Source of the DNA: Helicobacter labacensis
GTDB taxonomy: Bacteria > Campylobacterota > Campylobacteria > Campylobacterales > Helicobacteraceae
Length of the DNA stretch: 64,000 nt
Reading direction: 5' to 3'
NCBI RefSeq assembly: GCF_003660285.1
Contig: NZ_QXQQ01000006.1
Coordinates: forward strand, 1 to 64,000
The notes under the pieces were generated by a model that saw nothing but the letters and a program-made list of their open reading frames with translations, was not told where the DNA came from and ran no database searches. The translations under genes and the position numbers were made by a program. Positions within the stretch are counted from its first letter, which is position 1; every line of letters begins with the position of its first letter. Of this stretch, positions 19,936 to 30,001 are shown piece by piece.

Positions 19936-20800
19936 AAAAGTCTTGATTATTGAGGATGAGGTGCATTTAGCCCAGAGTATCGCCAACGCCCTAGCTGGGT
20001 TGGGTTATAAATGCCAAAGCGTGTCTAGTATTTTCCACAATTTCAAAGAAGACTACGATGTGGTGCTGGTGTCTTCTAAGGTTTGCGTGGATCGTTGCGA
20101 ACACTTTGTGCGCAAGAACTCCAAGGCGATCACCATCATGATGGCTTCCTTCATTAGTGAAGATAGCGTGAATCGCCCCATCCAAGCGGGCGCTAGGGAC
20201 TATATTCTCAAGCCCTTTAAAATGGACGATTTGATCCGCAAGATCACTTACCATAAGTCCTATCAAGAAACCCTGCAACGCGCCCGTCTGTATGACAAAT
20301 ATTTGGAGTTCATGCATGCCCCTAAGGATTTCAAGCCCCTTTTAGATCACAACCCCCCCTTCATTGTGCGTGCCCACGCCCAAAGCAGTGCGGATCTCTT
20401 TGCCCTGCACTACGCGCGCGCCAACCACCTGGATCTAGAATTTTTCTCTCTCAAGGACACCCCTCCAGAATCCATGCGTGGGGTGTTCTATGTTACCCAT
20501 TTAGAAACCCTCAAAAGCGCAGAGCGCGACAAATGCTTAAAGGTCTTAAGCAAGCAACAAGCCATCATCTCCTATGTGGGCGCAGGACCCATAGAATTTG
20601 AAAGGGTGATCACCCTAGACACCAAGCAACCCCAAAGCACCCCTTTAGAATTACTCTCCATCCAAGATTACGAAAAATACGCGATCGTGCACTTTGGTCC
20701 CTTTTACACGGACACCCAATTAGCCAGACATCTAGGCATTAGCCGTAAATCTCTTTGGGAGAAGCGCCGGCGTTACAATTTACCCCGCAAGCCTAATTAG
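19922..20800 (+). CDS. HP1021-type orphan response regulator with atypical receiver
   Basis: 292 residues starting at ATG 19922, overlapping ispDF by 14 bases. The receiver domain (1-120) keeps the acidic pocket (Glu11, Asp12), but the phospho-acceptor Asp is replaced by Ser in VVLVSSKVC (about residues 51-52). A linker domain leads to a Fis-like helix-turn-helix at the end (TDTQLARHLGISRKSLWEKR). H. pylori HP1021 binds oriC and acts as a redox-responsive regulator; the same role is inferred. Cys31, Cys55 and Cys59 could carry redox sensing. Confidence 0.9.
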   Translation: MKRVEKVLIIEDEVHLAQSIANALAGLGYKCQSVSSIFHNFKEDYDVVLVSSKVCVDRCEHFVRKNSKAITIMMASFISEDSVNRPIQAGARDYILKPFKMDDLIRKITYHKSYQETLQRARLYDKYLEFMHAPKDFKPLLDHNPPFIVRAHAQSSADLFALHYARANHLDLEFFSLKDTPPESMRGVFYVTHLETLKSAERDKCLKVLSKQQAIISYVGAGPIEFERVITLDTKQPQSTPLELLSIQDYEKYAIVHFGPFYTDTQLARHLGISRKSLWEKRRRYNLPRKPN

Positions 20801-21380
20801 TCCCTAGTGCCAACACCACCCCAAAGTGCACCCGCACCCCAGCGTGCGCTAGAGTTTGCAAGGCTTGTTGCATAGTAGTTCCAGTGGTGAGAATATCATC
20901 TAGTAAAAAACAATCTAATCCCTCTTGCCCTTTGTAGATAAAGCCCTTGCTATGGCTTTGGCGGAAAGCTAGGCTTTGCCCGGCATAGGTGATCTCTTGC
21001 GTGGCTCTGAGTTGGTAATAGAGTGGGCTAAAGGGACTGTATTGGCAAAATTGCCTCAAGATCACGGCTGTGGGCGCGTAAGCGCGCTTGAGTGTGTCAT
21101 CGATGCAAACCCCATGTAGGGGGTGGGGTAAATTAAGAGTGGGGTAGACTTGTTGCAAAAAGCTTGAGCGCGCCTTGCGGGCTAAAAGGGCTAAAAGGCG
21201 GCTTCCGATGTCGTGGTATTTGCTCTTTAACAACACTTTTACCTCATCATAGAGATAGAAGCCATAGACACTTATCCCCCCTAGCGCGCGCTTTAAGATC
21301 GTGGGGGTTAACAGGCTATCACAAGGCGCGCATACCAGGCTAAAGGGGCGCACCCATGTTTCACACAGCACACAGCGCAT
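20793..21380 (-). CDS. comFC: ComF-family phosphoribosyltransferase-like protein
   Basis: 195 residues. An N-terminal zinc-ribbon-like pair (CVLC at 3-6, CAPC at about 17-20) precedes a phosphoribosyltransferase-type domain with LDCFLLDDILTTGTTMQQAL. ComFC/ComFC-like proteins help process incoming single-stranded DNA in natural transformation. It is last in the long minus-strand operon, overlaps tmk by 20 bases and meets the HP1021-type gene tail to tail with an 8-base overlap. Equivalent to HP1473. Confidence 0.88.
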   Translation of the reverse strand: MRCVLCETWVRPFSLVCAPCDSLLTPTILKRALGGISVYGFYLYDEVKVLLKSKYHDIGSRLLALLARKARSSFLQQVYPTLNLPHPLHGVCIDDTLKRAYAPTAVILRQFCQYSPFSPLYYQLRATQEITYAGQSLAFRQSHSKGFIYKGQEGLDCFLLDDILTTGTTMQQALQTLAHAGVRVHFGVVLALGTN

Positions 21381-21939
21381 GCGCCAACACGATTTTTAAC
21401 ACGATTTCGTGCACCTGTTCTACACTCTTGGACGCGTCTATGCTATGCGTTGGCACGCCCAATAGGGTGGTGGCTTGCTCCAAGCGTTCCTGCACGCCCA
21501 TGAGAAAATCCACCCCTTGAATTTCGATCCCATCGGGGTGTTTGGCGCGCAAACGCGCCTTTAAAGTGGGTTTATCTAGTTTTAAAAACAAGACAAAATG
21601 GGGCAATACATCTAAGTTGTGCGCGCAGTGTAATTCCCAAGCGCGTTCTAAATCATAGCCAGAATAAGCCAGTCCAGAGACAAGGCATCGATCGCTAAAG
21701 AGGAGTTTGTCTAAATTAGGCTTGATGACTTGTTCTACATGCACAGCTCGATCGGCTAAGAATAAGAGAAATTGGGTAGGGGGAGAAAAAGCGTTATGCA
21801 GGGCAGCATGGCGCAAGCGCTCCCCTAAGGGCGTGCCTCCGGGCTCACAGCTAAAGATCGCTTCAGGGAAGAGGGGTTTGAGTAAGTTAATTTGGGTGCT
21901 CTTCCCGCTTGTGTCCACCCCCTCAAAGGCGATCCACAT
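21361..21939 (-). CDS. tmk: Thymidylate kinase
   Basis: 192 residues. Phosphorylates dTMP to dTDP. P-loop [12 protein letters not shown] at residues 4-15, an [15 protein letters not shown] segment, and the DR(X)L-type [13 protein letters not shown] motif are intact. It overlaps coaD by 17 bases. The order comFC-tmk-coaD-ubiX-flgA-uvrD equals HP1473-1478. Confidence 0.95.
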   Translation of the reverse strand: MWIAFEGVDTSGKSTQINLLKPLFPEAIFSCEPGGTPLGERLRHAALHNAFSPPTQFLLFLADRAVHVEQVIKPNLDKLLFSDRCLVSGLAYSGYDLERAWELHCAHNLDVLPHFVLFLKLDKPTLKARLRAKHPDGIEIQGVDFLMGVQERLEQATTLLGVPTHSIDASKSVEQVHEIVLKIVLAHALCAV

Positions 21940-22414
21940 CGCCTCTCCTTTGGATGAAATCCACTACACTAGAAGGCACGAGATGGGCGATTTGCCCCTT
22001 ATGGGCTAAAATGCTACGCACCACAGAGGCACTAATGAAAGCGTTTTGCAGGGCGGGCATGAAGTAAATTGTTTCTAATTGCGGGTTTAAAGACTTGTTG
22101 GCATAACCCATTTGGAATTCAAATTCAAAATCGCTCAATGCTCTAAGCCCTCTAATAATATAACGCGCGTTGCGCTCCCTAGCTAAGTCCACCAAGAGTC
22201 CCTCAAAGCCCACGCACTCCACCCCCAAAGAGCTAACACTCAAGCGCATCATCTCTAGGCGTTCCTCTAGGCTAAAAAGAGGGGTTTTGGTTTTAGAGCG
22301 CGCGATAGCCACCACAAGTTTGCCAAACAAGGCATGCGCGCGCTGGATAATGTCCAAATGCCCATTGGTGATGGGATCAAAGGTGCCCGGGTAAATGGCG
22401 CAATGCTCTAGCAT
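21923..22414 (-). CDS. coaD: Phosphopantetheine adenylyltransferase
   Basis: 163 residues from ATG 22414 ([19 protein letters not shown]), with GGGGA upstream; the TTG four codons earlier is less suited. The nucleotidyltransferase motif TNGHLDII and the late SSSVVRSIL-type motif (seen as ISASVVRSI) are present. It makes dephospho-CoA from phosphopantetheine and ATP. It overlaps the ubiX end by 7 bases. Confidence 0.95.
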   Translation of the reverse strand: MLEHCAIYPGTFDPITNGHLDIIQRAHALFGKLVVAIARSKTKTPLFSLEERLEMMRLSVSSLGVECVGFEGLLVDLARERNARYIIRGLRALSDFEFEFQMGYANKSLNPQLETIYFMPALQNAFISASVVRSILAHKGQIAHLVPSSVVDFIQRRGDVDRL

Positions 22415-22974
22415 GGTTGTCCCCAACGCTTGTAAAGATGATTTTCAATCCCCAAAGCGTCCAACCACTTCCCCACTAAAAAGAGTTCCATGCTCTCTAG
22501 GGTTTTGGGTTGGGTGTAATAAGTGAGCATGGGAGGGGCAATACAGACCTGTGCGCGCGCCAAGATGCGCAAATTTTCTAAGGCGATAGCATGCAAGGGC
22601 AACTCCCTAGGGGCGATCAAGAGCTTTTTTTGCTCCTTTAACATCACAGCCGCGCAACGACTCATCAAATCATCGCAAATCCCATGCGCGATCTTGGCGA
22701 TGATATTGAGACTAGCTGGGATGATCGCCATCGCTTGCGCCCCAAAGCTCCCCGAGGCGATGGGCGCGTCAATTTGGCGTTCCTCAAAGATGTTTAAGGG
22801 GCGTTGCATGGCTTTTAATGCGCTTTTAAGGCAAATTTGTTGTTCACAACGCGCCACGCGCTTGGCACTTTGGCTGATGATGACAAATAGGGTGTGTTCT
22901 TGGGGCACATGTTCTAGAAATTTTAAAGCCAATTGAGTCCCGCTAGCCCCACTAATGCCCAAGACCAATTTCAT
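22408..22974 (-). CDS. ubiX: UbiX flavin prenyltransferase
   Basis: 188 residues. Makes prenylated FMN, the cofactor of UbiD-type decarboxylases. The [17 protein letters not shown]-terminus, the [15 protein letters not shown] segment and [10 protein letters not shown] are family hallmarks. ATGA overlap with flgA. UbiX likely supports a UbiD partner outside this window, for menaquinone or aromatic acid decarboxylation. Confidence 0.94.
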   Translation of the reverse strand: MKLVLGISGASGTQLALKFLEHVPQEHTLFVIISQSAKRVARCEQQICLKSALKAMQRPLNIFEERQIDAPIASGSFGAQAMAIIPASLNIIAKIAHGICDDLMSRCAAVMLKEQKKLLIAPRELPLHAIALENLRILARAQVCIAPPMLTYYTQPKTLESMELFLVGKWLDALGIENHLYKRWGQPC

Positions 22975-23630
22975 AGCACTTCGCCCTTAAGCAATCCGGT
23001 GATACGCACCTGCACGCGTCTTTTGCTCTCTATATTCAAGGCTTCGATCACTTGGTTTAAACTCCCATTTTGCAGGGCTTGCAAAGAGGTTTCTAAAGAA
23101 ATGGGTCCGCTTTGCAAGGTGGCACTAAACATTTCGTTTTTGTAAACCAGAATCTTGGGCGCAATCTTGTCTATGCTCAAAAGGGTGTTGGGGGCTAAAA
23201 AACTCTTGGTGCTACTATTATTGATGTAAGAGGCATCTAGGGGCATGGTGTTGAATCGCTCAAAGGGCACGCTTTGGGAGTAGGTGTTGCTAGAGTCCAA
23301 ATTGACATCTTTTTTGAGCATGTTCTTGGTTTTAAAGACTTCAATTTGGGCGATCACTTGGTATTTGAGTAAAGCCTGTCCCACGCGCACCAAACCCTCG
23401 TTTTTCAAAAACTGGGGGGGACGCAGGTTTAAAGGAGGCTTAGCTTGGGCTAAAAAGGCATCTAGGCGCGCTTGATCCCCGCTGACTAATTGCACTTGCA
23501 CAGAGGTGATATGGAAGTGATAGGCATGGTAAAAATTCTGGTAGGCTTCTTGGATTTGCTGGGCGAGCAGGGCGATCGAGTCGCCAAATAGGCATTGCCA
23601 GCACAATAAGCTCAAGAAAAGCGCGCGCAC
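22971..23630 (-). CDS. flgA: Flagellar P-ring assembly protein FlgA
   Basis: 219 residues from GTG 23630, which has AAGGGG five bases upstream and overlaps the uvrD stop by one or two bases; a GTG at 23636 is the alternative. An N-terminal signal peptide (to about residue 17) is followed by an SAF/FlgA C-terminal region (VYKNEMFSATLQSGPISLETSLQALQNGSLNQVIEALNIESKR pattern, here given only in outline). It acts in the periplasm as chaperone for the FlgI P-ring. Corresponds to HP1477. Confidence 0.88.
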   Translation of the reverse strand: MRALFLSLLCWQCLFGDSIALLAQQIQEAYQNFYHAYHFHITSVQVQLVSGDQARLDAFLAQAKPPLNLRPPQFLKNEGLVRVGQALLKYQVIAQIEVFKTKNMLKKDVNLDSSNTYSQSVPFERFNTMPLDASYINNSSTKSFLAPNTLLSIDKIAPKILVYKNEMFSATLQSGPISLETSLQALQNGSLNQVIEALNIESKRRVQVRITGLLKGEVL

Positions 23631-25483
23631 TAACACCCCTTGATGATCTCTTTGAGGAAGGCTGAGGGGCGCAAGCCGTGTTGCAAAGTGTTAAAGTAGA
23701 CTCTTTGTTGCGCGCTACACAAGTAAAGTTCCTCCTTAGCCCGCGTGATAGCCACATAGCACAAACGCCGCTCCTCTTCTAAATCCGCCTTGTAATAGGG
23801 AAAAAACCCCTCTTCAAAACCCACCACAAACACGACTCTAAATTCTAGCCCCTTAGCGGCGTGCACACTCATGCAAGAGAGCGCGTGCTGGGCTTTGGGG
23901 GTGGGTTCCTCTAAGACACTCTGCTCTAAAAAACTGCCTAGATTGGCTTGGGGCTCTTGCAGGTGCTCGTCTAACATGGATTCAAAGGCGTGTAAGTATT
24001 CTAATTCCTCCTCCTCATAGTGTATCTGCAAGGGCACGGCTTTCAAGAGGGCAGAAAACACCTGCTTGGGGGGGGTTTGTGCAAGCGCATCTAAGAGAGC
24101 GCAAAACTCCTTTAGGGCTTTGAGCGATCTTTTGGCTAGCACGCCTTGGAGCTGATCTTGTTGGCAGAGTTGATAAAGGCTACATCGGCGCGCTTGGCTA
24201 AGTTCTTGGAGTTTTTTAAGGCTATGACTCCCTATGCCCCTAGGGGGGGTGTTTATCACCCTAAGCAAGCTGGCATCATCATTGGGGTTGCTAACCACGC
24301 GCACATAGGCGAGTAGGTCCTTGATGATGGCGCGCTCAAAAAACCCGGTAGCCCCCACAACCCTATAAGGAATATCCGCCCGGCGCAAGCCCTCTTCAAT
24401 CCCCTTAACTAGCATGTTAAAGCGGTATAAGATCGCCATTTGGTTATAGGGGATGCCCCGCTTGGCACATTCTAAAATCGTCTTGATTAAAAAAGCGTTT
24501 TCGGCTTGGTCGTCTAAGAAATGCTTGAAGACTAGGTGCTGGTGGGTGGGGATGGGGTTGTGGCTAAAGAGGACCTTTTGGTGGCGGCGCGTGTTGTGCT
24601 GGATTAGGGTGTTCGCGCATGCCACGATGTCTTTAGAGGATCGGTAATTTTGCTCTAACTTCACCACCTTAGCTTGGGGGAAATGATCGCTAAACTCTAG
24701 GATATTGTTGATGTCAGCCCCCCTAAAACCATAGATGCTTTGATCGTCATCGCCCACCACGCATAAATTTTGGTGGGCGCTGCAGAGTTTTTGCAATAGC
24801 TTGAATTGGAGGGGGTTGGTGTCTTGGTATTCATCTACCATGATAAATTCATAGCGTTGGCTGGTGTCCATGGCGAGTTCATGGTAGGCTTCTAGCAGGG
24901 CGTAGGGCAGTGTGAGCAAGTCGTCTAAATCTATCCCATTGTGTTCTAGCAAAATATCTTGGTAGGCTTGATAAGCCCTTTGGGTGTCGGCATAACAATC
25001 GCGCAGGGCGATTTGGTGGTTTTTCACCATAGAAATGTATTTGAGGGCATTGCCCAAATAAGCCTTTTCTTCTATGTGTGGGGGTTTGTGCTTTAAAATC
25101 GCCTCTCTGCTTAGGGTTTTGGCTTCTTGGGGAGATAGGAGCTTGAAATCTTGCATATCGAACAAATGGGCATGCTGTTTGAGAAAAAAGAGTCCAAACT
25201 TATGGAAGGTGGTAAGTAGGGGGGGGTTTGGATCAACATACCCGCACGCGCGCAAGAGGGCGTTAGCGCGCTCTCTCATCTCACAAGCGGCTTTATTAGT
25301 GAAGGTAAGGGTGAGCGTGTTTTCAGGACGCACCCTTTCACAGGCTAACAAATAGGCTAGACGCGTGGTAAGGGTTTTGGTTTTGCCACTGCCCGCCCCG
25401 GCTAAAATGAGTAGGGGACCTCTGGTGTGCATACAGGCTTGCGCTTGGGGGGTGCTCAAGCCCGCTAAGAGTTTGTTTTTCAT
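23630..25483 (-). CDS. uvrD: UvrD/PcrA-type superfamily 1 DNA helicase
   Basis: 617 residues. Walker A LAGAGSGKTKTL at about 30-41, motif Ia TFTNKAACEMRER, Walker B MVDEYQDTNPLQ, GDDDQSIYGFRGA, QNYRS and the late VAITRAKEELYL are all visible, giving a complete 3'-5' helicase core. Shorter than E. coli UvrD because the C-terminal tail is missing, as in H. pylori. It carries two C8 runs in coding sense (24068-24075, 25219-25226). Overlaps the TPR gene by 4 bases. Confidence 0.95.
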   Translation of the reverse strand: MKNKLLAGLSTPQAQACMHTRGPLLILAGAGSGKTKTLTTRLAYLLACERVRPENTLTLTFTNKAACEMRERANALLRACGYVDPNPPLLTTFHKFGLFFLKQHAHLFDMQDFKLLSPQEAKTLSREAILKHKPPHIEEKAYLGNALKYISMVKNHQIALRDCYADTQRAYQAYQDILLEHNGIDLDDLLTLPYALLEAYHELAMDTSQRYEFIMVDEYQDTNPLQFKLLQKLCSAHQNLCVVGDDDQSIYGFRGADINNILEFSDHFPQAKVVKLEQNYRSSKDIVACANTLIQHNTRRHQKVLFSHNPIPTHQHLVFKHFLDDQAENAFLIKTILECAKRGIPYNQMAILYRFNMLVKGIEEGLRRADIPYRVVGATGFFERAIIKDLLAYVRVVSNPNDDASLLRVINTPPRGIGSHSLKKLQELSQARRCSLYQLCQQDQLQGVLAKRSLKALKEFCALLDALAQTPPKQVFSALLKAVPLQIHYEEEELEYLHAFESMLDEHLQEPQANLGSFLEQSVLEEPTPKAQHALSCMSVHAAKGLEFRVVFVVGFEEGFFPYYKADLEEERRLCYVAITRAKEELYLCSAQQRVYFNTLQHGLRPSAFLKEIIKGC

Positions 25484-27933
25484 CGGAAGTCTTCTTGGTT
25501 GGTGGGGGGTTCGATAATGAAGTCTAAATAGGTGGATTGGAAATCCCTATCCTTAATCGCCCCAAAGTGGTTTAAACTCGCCTCTAAATTCCCATTGTGC
25601 TGGTAGAGTAATCCCAAACCATAGCGCACATCGTAATTATTGGGCAACTTGGTTTTGGCAAATTCTAAGATCAAAGCCGCATCGCTGTAGCGTTTCAGGG
25701 CGATATTTGCCAAAGCCCCTAACATTAGGGGTTCAGCGTCTGTTTCCTTGCGCTCATCAATGAGAAAATTAAACAAACTAACCGCCTTTTCGTATTTCTT
25801 TTGAAAAATGCTAATGAGAGCTAGCATGCGCACTAAATCCGTGCTCAAATCCGGATCTTGAGTCGCGCTTAGGCGCAAGCTGAGTTCTCTTTCTTGCTGG
25901 TTTAATAGCCCTGTGATAAAGCCCAAGTAAATATACATTTTACGCGCCAACAAGGGACCATGCACAAGCTCTTCCCAGTTCATATGCTTATTAGTCAAAA
26001 AGGCGTAAGCCCCTAACATCTGTTTGATGTCCGCGCGGTATTTGAGCATCATCTCATAAAACAGATTGGTGAGCATGTTATCTGGTTGCATGGCTTGCAA
26101 AGCCTTAAAGCTCTCCACAAGGCGTTGTTTATCATGGGCTTTGTGCGCGTAAGCGATATTGAGCGCGTAGTAAATTTTAAGGGGTTTGCGCACATGGCTT
26201 AACCAACTCAAGTCATCATTGCTCGCGTCGTTGAGATAGGCGATGAAGGAGTGCAAGAAGGCGCGCTGAGTCTTGCTGGTGAAATTCATCGCCTGAAACT
26301 CTGTGGTGAGCCTTTTTAAAAACATCTGTGTGTCTTCGTAGTTGAGTCGCCCAGCCAACACGGCAAAGATACCCGCTAAAACATTACGGCTATCTAGGTA
26401 GTAAGATTTCTTAAAATGGAAGCTCGCGTGGTCGAAATCTTCTAGTTGGGCGTAGATGAGCGCGGCGTTATAGTGGCTCACCGCGTTATTGGGGTTGGCT
26501 TGCAGGGCTAATTTGAGCTGGCGCAACGCGCTCCTCAAGTGGGATTTTCCCACATCTTTAAGGGCGATCAAGGTGTATTGATCCGAAGTGCTCATGTCCT
26601 TGCCCGTGTCTAGAGCTTTTAGCGCGCTTTGCAAATCCATAGCCCCATTGGTGTCCACAAAAGAAACCCCCTCTTGCACCGCTGTCAACCCGCCTTTGAC
26701 ATCTATGAGATTGAAGGGCGCATAATAGAAAAAGATACGGTAAATAGGCAAGCCAATGCTCTCTTTAAAATTGTTCTTCCAAAAGTCGCGCCTCACGGTG
26801 TTGATGTCAAAAAAGCGGGCGTTGAGGATGGGGGCGATGGGGTAGGTGTCGCTTAGGATTTTGAGTTTATGCGTGTCATTGGCGCTGTGCTGGTTGAGAA
26901 AATCCAGCATACGGCTCGCTTCAATGAGATTGCCCATTTTTAAATAGATGATCTCCATAGCCATGAACGCGCTCATGTCCTCAGGGTATTGATCGCTGTA
27001 GCGTTTGAGGTGTCCTAACGCGCCATCGTAATCTCCCAAGCGCGCGGCTAGCAAACCTAGGGCTTTTTGATCTTTGGGTGTAGAGACCGCGTCCAAATTG
27101 TCGAGCGCGTTTTGCGCATCCCCAAAGAGAAGATAAATTTTGCTAGCCAACCTTTGGCGCGCGCTTTTAAACAGCGTAAAATTAGAGTGGTTTAAGGTGG
27201 ATAGGGTTTCAAAATAATGCCCCCCGTAGTAAAGCCCTAGCGCGTAAGTGTAGGCATAAACGGGCTGGTTGGCGATCTCAGGGAGATGTTGCATGGTGAG
27301 TTTCAAATAGCGGGTGTATAAATCCATGTTATTGAGATAAAAAGCGGCGACCATCGCGTTGATCGCGTTCACACTGGTGTTTTGCCCGGATTTAATGGCG
27401 TTATTGAAGGCCACAAGCGCGCCGGTGTAGTCGTGTTCGCGCATTTTAATCACGCCCAAATTGTGGTTAGCGATACTAGAAGAGAGGCGCGAAATATCAT
27501 TGAAGATATTGAGGGCTTCTTGCTGTTGACCTCGCTGGTAGAGAATATCGGCTTTGGCGATCAGGGCATTGATCTGTTCTTCATTGCTCAAGCGAATCGC
27601 ACTGCCTTCCTGCAAGGTGGGCAAGCGGGCAAAATCCTCATCTTGACTGGCATTACTTCTCTCGCGCTCTTTTTGGAGTTGCCCCTCCGCTTCTAAAAGC
27701 TCTTTGCGCTCGCTACGGTGCTTGTGGTGGATTGCCACTGAGATACCCAAGATCAACAACACAAGGACTAAAACCCCCCCACCCACGCCTATGGCTAATT
27801 TGGGGTGTTCTTTGATCCCAGCTAGGCTATTGGTGATCTTCTCAAAAGCGGTGTGGCTGAAGACCTGCTTGAGAGATTGCAATGACACGCCGAATTTGGA
27901 TTTATTGGCGTTATTATTATTGTCATCAACCAT
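25480..27933 (-). CDS. Large membrane-anchored TPR protein (HP1479 position)
   Basis: 817 residues. The N-terminal 45 residues are cytoplasmic-looking and Asn/Lys-rich, then a transmembrane helix (about 46-68), a charged region, and many TPR-like helical pairs (for example ALNIFNDISRLSSSIANHNL, AVSHYNAALIYAQLEDFDHA, DVRYGLGLLYQHNGNLEASL). The TPR part is predicted to be periplasmic and to act as a protein-binding scaffold; the partner is unknown. It sits between serS and uvrD as HP1479 does. Confidence 0.85.
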   Translation of the reverse strand: MVDDNNNNANKSKFGVSLQSLKQVFSHTAFEKITNSLAGIKEHPKLAIGVGGGVLVLVLLILGISVAIHHKHRSERKELLEAEGQLQKERERSNASQDEDFARLPTLQEGSAIRLSNEEQINALIAKADILYQRGQQQEALNIFNDISRLSSSIANHNLGVIKMREHDYTGALVAFNNAIKSGQNTSVNAINAMVAAFYLNNMDLYTRYLKLTMQHLPEIANQPVYAYTYALGLYYGGHYFETLSTLNHSNFTLFKSARQRLASKIYLLFGDAQNALDNLDAVSTPKDQKALGLLAARLGDYDGALGHLKRYSDQYPEDMSAFMAMEIIYLKMGNLIEASRMLDFLNQHSANDTHKLKILSDTYPIAPILNARFFDINTVRRDFWKNNFKESIGLPIYRIFFYYAPFNLIDVKGGLTAVQEGVSFVDTNGAMDLQSALKALDTGKDMSTSDQYTLIALKDVGKSHLRSALRQLKLALQANPNNAVSHYNAALIYAQLEDFDHASFHFKKSYYLDSRNVLAGIFAVLAGRLNYEDTQMFLKRLTTEFQAMNFTSKTQRAFLHSFIAYLNDASNDDLSWLSHVRKPLKIYYALNIAYAHKAHDKQRLVESFKALQAMQPDNMLTNLFYEMMLKYRADIKQMLGAYAFLTNKHMNWEELVHGPLLARKMYIYLGFITGLLNQQERELSLRLSATQDPDLSTDLVRMLALISIFQKKYEKAVSLFNFLIDERKETDAEPLMLGALANIALKRYSDAALILEFAKTKLPNNYDVRYGLGLLYQHNGNLEASLNHFGAIKDRDFQSTYLDFIIEPPTNQEDFR

Positions 27934-27934
27934 G

Positions 27935-29194
27935 CTACACCCAGCTTTTCAAATAGGGTTCTAAGACTTTGGGGATGTGAATCTCCCCATGGCGATCTTG
28001 GTGGTTTTCCATGAGGGCAACCAAAGTGCGCCCTACAGCCAAAGAGGAGCCATTGAGAGTATGCACTAGCGCGTTTTTCTTGCCTTCTTTGTAGCGGATT
28101 TTAGCCCGCCGGGCTTGGAAATCGCGCGTGTTAGACACCGAGCTAATCTCGCGATAACACCCCTGCCCGGGCAACCACACCTCAATATCCACCGTGTTAC
28201 TTGCGCTAAAACCTAGATCGCCACTGCAAAGTTGCACAAAGCGATGGGGGAGCTCTAGGGCGCACAAGATCGCGCTGGCTGCCTCTAACATCTTTTCTTG
28301 CATGCGATCACTTTCATCAGGGTGGGTGAGCGCGACTAACTCCACCTTGTCAAATTGGTGTTGGCGAATCATGCCATGTGTGTCCTTAGAAGCGCTCCCG
28401 GCCTCTTTGCGAAAACATGGCGTGCAAGCGGTCATCATAATAGGCAAATCCTCTAGGGGCAAAATCTCATCGGCGTAAAGATTGGTCAAGCTCACCTCAG
28501 AAGTGGGGATCAAATACAGCGATTCGTCCTCAATCTTAAAAAGGTCTTCTTGGAATTTAGGGAGTTGCCCCGTGCCAAACAGACTTGCGCTATTGACAAC
28601 CACCGGCGGGCTGACAATCTCAAAGCCACGCGCGGCATTGGAGTCGAGCATAAAATTAGCCAACGCGCGGTGCAGTAACGCCCCTTGGGCGCGCAAGACA
28701 TTGAAGCGACTCTTAGAGATCTTCACCGCCCTCTCAAAGTCGATCCAGCCATTTTTTTGGGCAAGTGTGTGGTGTTCTTGGGGGGGGAAGTCAAAACTCT
28801 TAGGGGTTAACACCCTCTTGATCTCCACATTATCCTCTTCATCTTTGCCAAAGGGGGTAGCCAAATCTAACAAATTGGGGATACCCGCCAAAAGGGTGTC
28901 TAGCTTGTCTTCTAAGGTGTTGGCTTGGGCTTGCAGGTGGGCGATCTTGCTCTTGTTTTGCTCTAGAGAAATTTTGATCTTATCAGCCTGTGGGTCATTT
29001 TGGCGTTGTGCGGTGTAGAAGTCTTTAGAGATCTTGTTTTGGAAGGCTTGTGCTTCTTCAAGTTGGAGCTTTTGGGCTTTAAACTCCAGCAACACCCCCT
29101 TTAACTCCAGTAAAACTTGGGGATTTACAAAGCGTTTTTGCAGGTTTTCTACCACACCCTCAAAATCTTTCAGCAATAATTTTTTATCAATCAT
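27935..29194 (-). CDS. serS: Seryl-tRNA synthetase
   Basis: 419 residues. The N-terminal antiparallel coiled-coil arm (about 30-105) binds tRNA-Ser; the class II core shows motif 2 ([20 protein letters not shown]) and motif 3 ([12 protein letters not shown]). A C8 run in coding sense (28780-28787) encodes FPPQE. It overlaps the nitrilase-like gene by 8 bases and leads into the TPR gene with no gap. Confidence 0.97.
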   Translation of the reverse strand: MIDKKLLLKDFEGVVENLQKRFVNPQVLLELKGVLLEFKAQKLQLEEAQAFQNKISKDFYTAQRQNDPQADKIKISLEQNKSKIAHLQAQANTLEDKLDTLLAGIPNLLDLATPFGKDEEDNVEIKRVLTPKSFDFPPQEHHTLAQKNGWIDFERAVKISKSRFNVLRAQGALLHRALANFMLDSNAARGFEIVSPPVVVNSASLFGTGQLPKFQEDLFKIEDESLYLIPTSEVSLTNLYADEILPLEDLPIMMTACTPCFRKEAGSASKDTHGMIRQHQFDKVELVALTHPDESDRMQEKMLEAASAILCALELPHRFVQLCSGDLGFSASNTVDIEVWLPGQGCYREISSVSNTRDFQARRAKIRYKEGKKNALVHTLNGSSLAVGRTLVALMENHQDRHGEIHIPKVLEPYLKSWV

Positions 29195-29999
29195 GGAACT
29201 CTCCTAGATGAGTTTTAGGGGTTCTAAAGCCCCATTCGCGCGCCCATGCGTCCAAATAAGCCTTTTGCACCTCTAGGTGCAAAACCCCCTCTTGCCCCTG
29301 CAAGCTGTCTTCAATCTGTCCATTGGGCAGAGCCACAAAGCTATCCCCATAAAAACGCCAAGCAAGATTGCATTTGTGTTCTTGGTAATACTCTTGGCGC
29401 ACCATGCCCACTCGATTAGCGCGCGCCACTAACATAGAATTACAAAAAGCGCGCGCGCTACACACGGCACGCCAGCGATCAAAGGACTCAAAGGTGCTAG
29501 CTGTGCTCAACAGCACCATATCCACGCTGGCTTCCTGCAACATCACCCATAGCTTGTCAAAGTGCAATTCATAGCCAAAGAGCAAGGCGATCTTAATGCC
29601 CTCTAACACGAAATTTAAGGGCATTTGTAATTCCTGGTGCGGGTTAGCAAAAAAGGCGCGCTCATTCCAATGATCAAAGGCGATCAAGCGTTGTTGGAGG
29701 CAGTAGCGCGTGTGCTTAGGGCTAATCCACGCCATTTGTTTGTAGAGCTTGTGATCTTGCAATGACAAAGTGGGCAGGGCTAAATGCACCCCCCTTTGGC
29801 GCGCTAGGGTTTCTAGCTGGGCTTGGCGGGCTTGGGCTTGGCTGGCGCAGTGTTGCGGATCGCTTTTGAGTAGATCCAAAAAGAACGGGCTTAACACATA
29901 CTCGGGAAAAAGGCACAGCGCGCCCTCAGGGATTTGGGCTAAATTCCTTTGCAAGAACTCTAAATCTAGGCGCGCTATTTGGAAGATCGCTAGGTGCAT
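29187..29999 (-). CDS. Nitrilase/carbon-nitrogen hydrolase-like protein lacking the catalytic Cys
   Basis: 270 residues from ATG 29999, with AAGGG upstream. The nitrilase fold is suggested by [18 protein letters not shown] at the start, the catalytic Glu in [11 protein letters not shown] (about Glu33) and the [26 protein letters not shown] region. In active members the nucleophile lies in a CxD/E-x-R-F motif; here the matching segment reads [12 protein letters not shown], with Gly at about residue 142. The usual Lys position also appears to be Gln/Arg. It may be a pseudoenzyme or binding protein. Position corresponds to HP1481. Confidence 0.7.
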   Translation of the reverse strand: MHLAIFQIARLDLEFLQRNLAQIPEGALCLFPEYVLSPFFLDLLKSDPQHCASQAQARQAQLETLARQRGVHLALPTLSLQDHKLYKQMAWISPKHTRYCLQQRLIAFDHWNERAFFANPHQELQMPLNFVLEGIKIALLFGYELHFDKLWVMLQEASVDMVLLSTASTFESFDRWRAVCSARAFCNSMLVARANRVGMVRQEYYQEHKCNLAWRFYGDSFVALPNGQIEDSLQGQEGVLHLEVQKAYLDAWAREWGFRTPKTHLGEFHD

Positions 30000-30001
30000 G
30001 C

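Noticed and set aside
28482-29018. Antisense open frame of about 178 codons within serS
   Set aside because: The opposite strand has an intact SerS with all class II motifs; the antisense protein is Ser/Leu-rich shadow sequence without a ribosome site.
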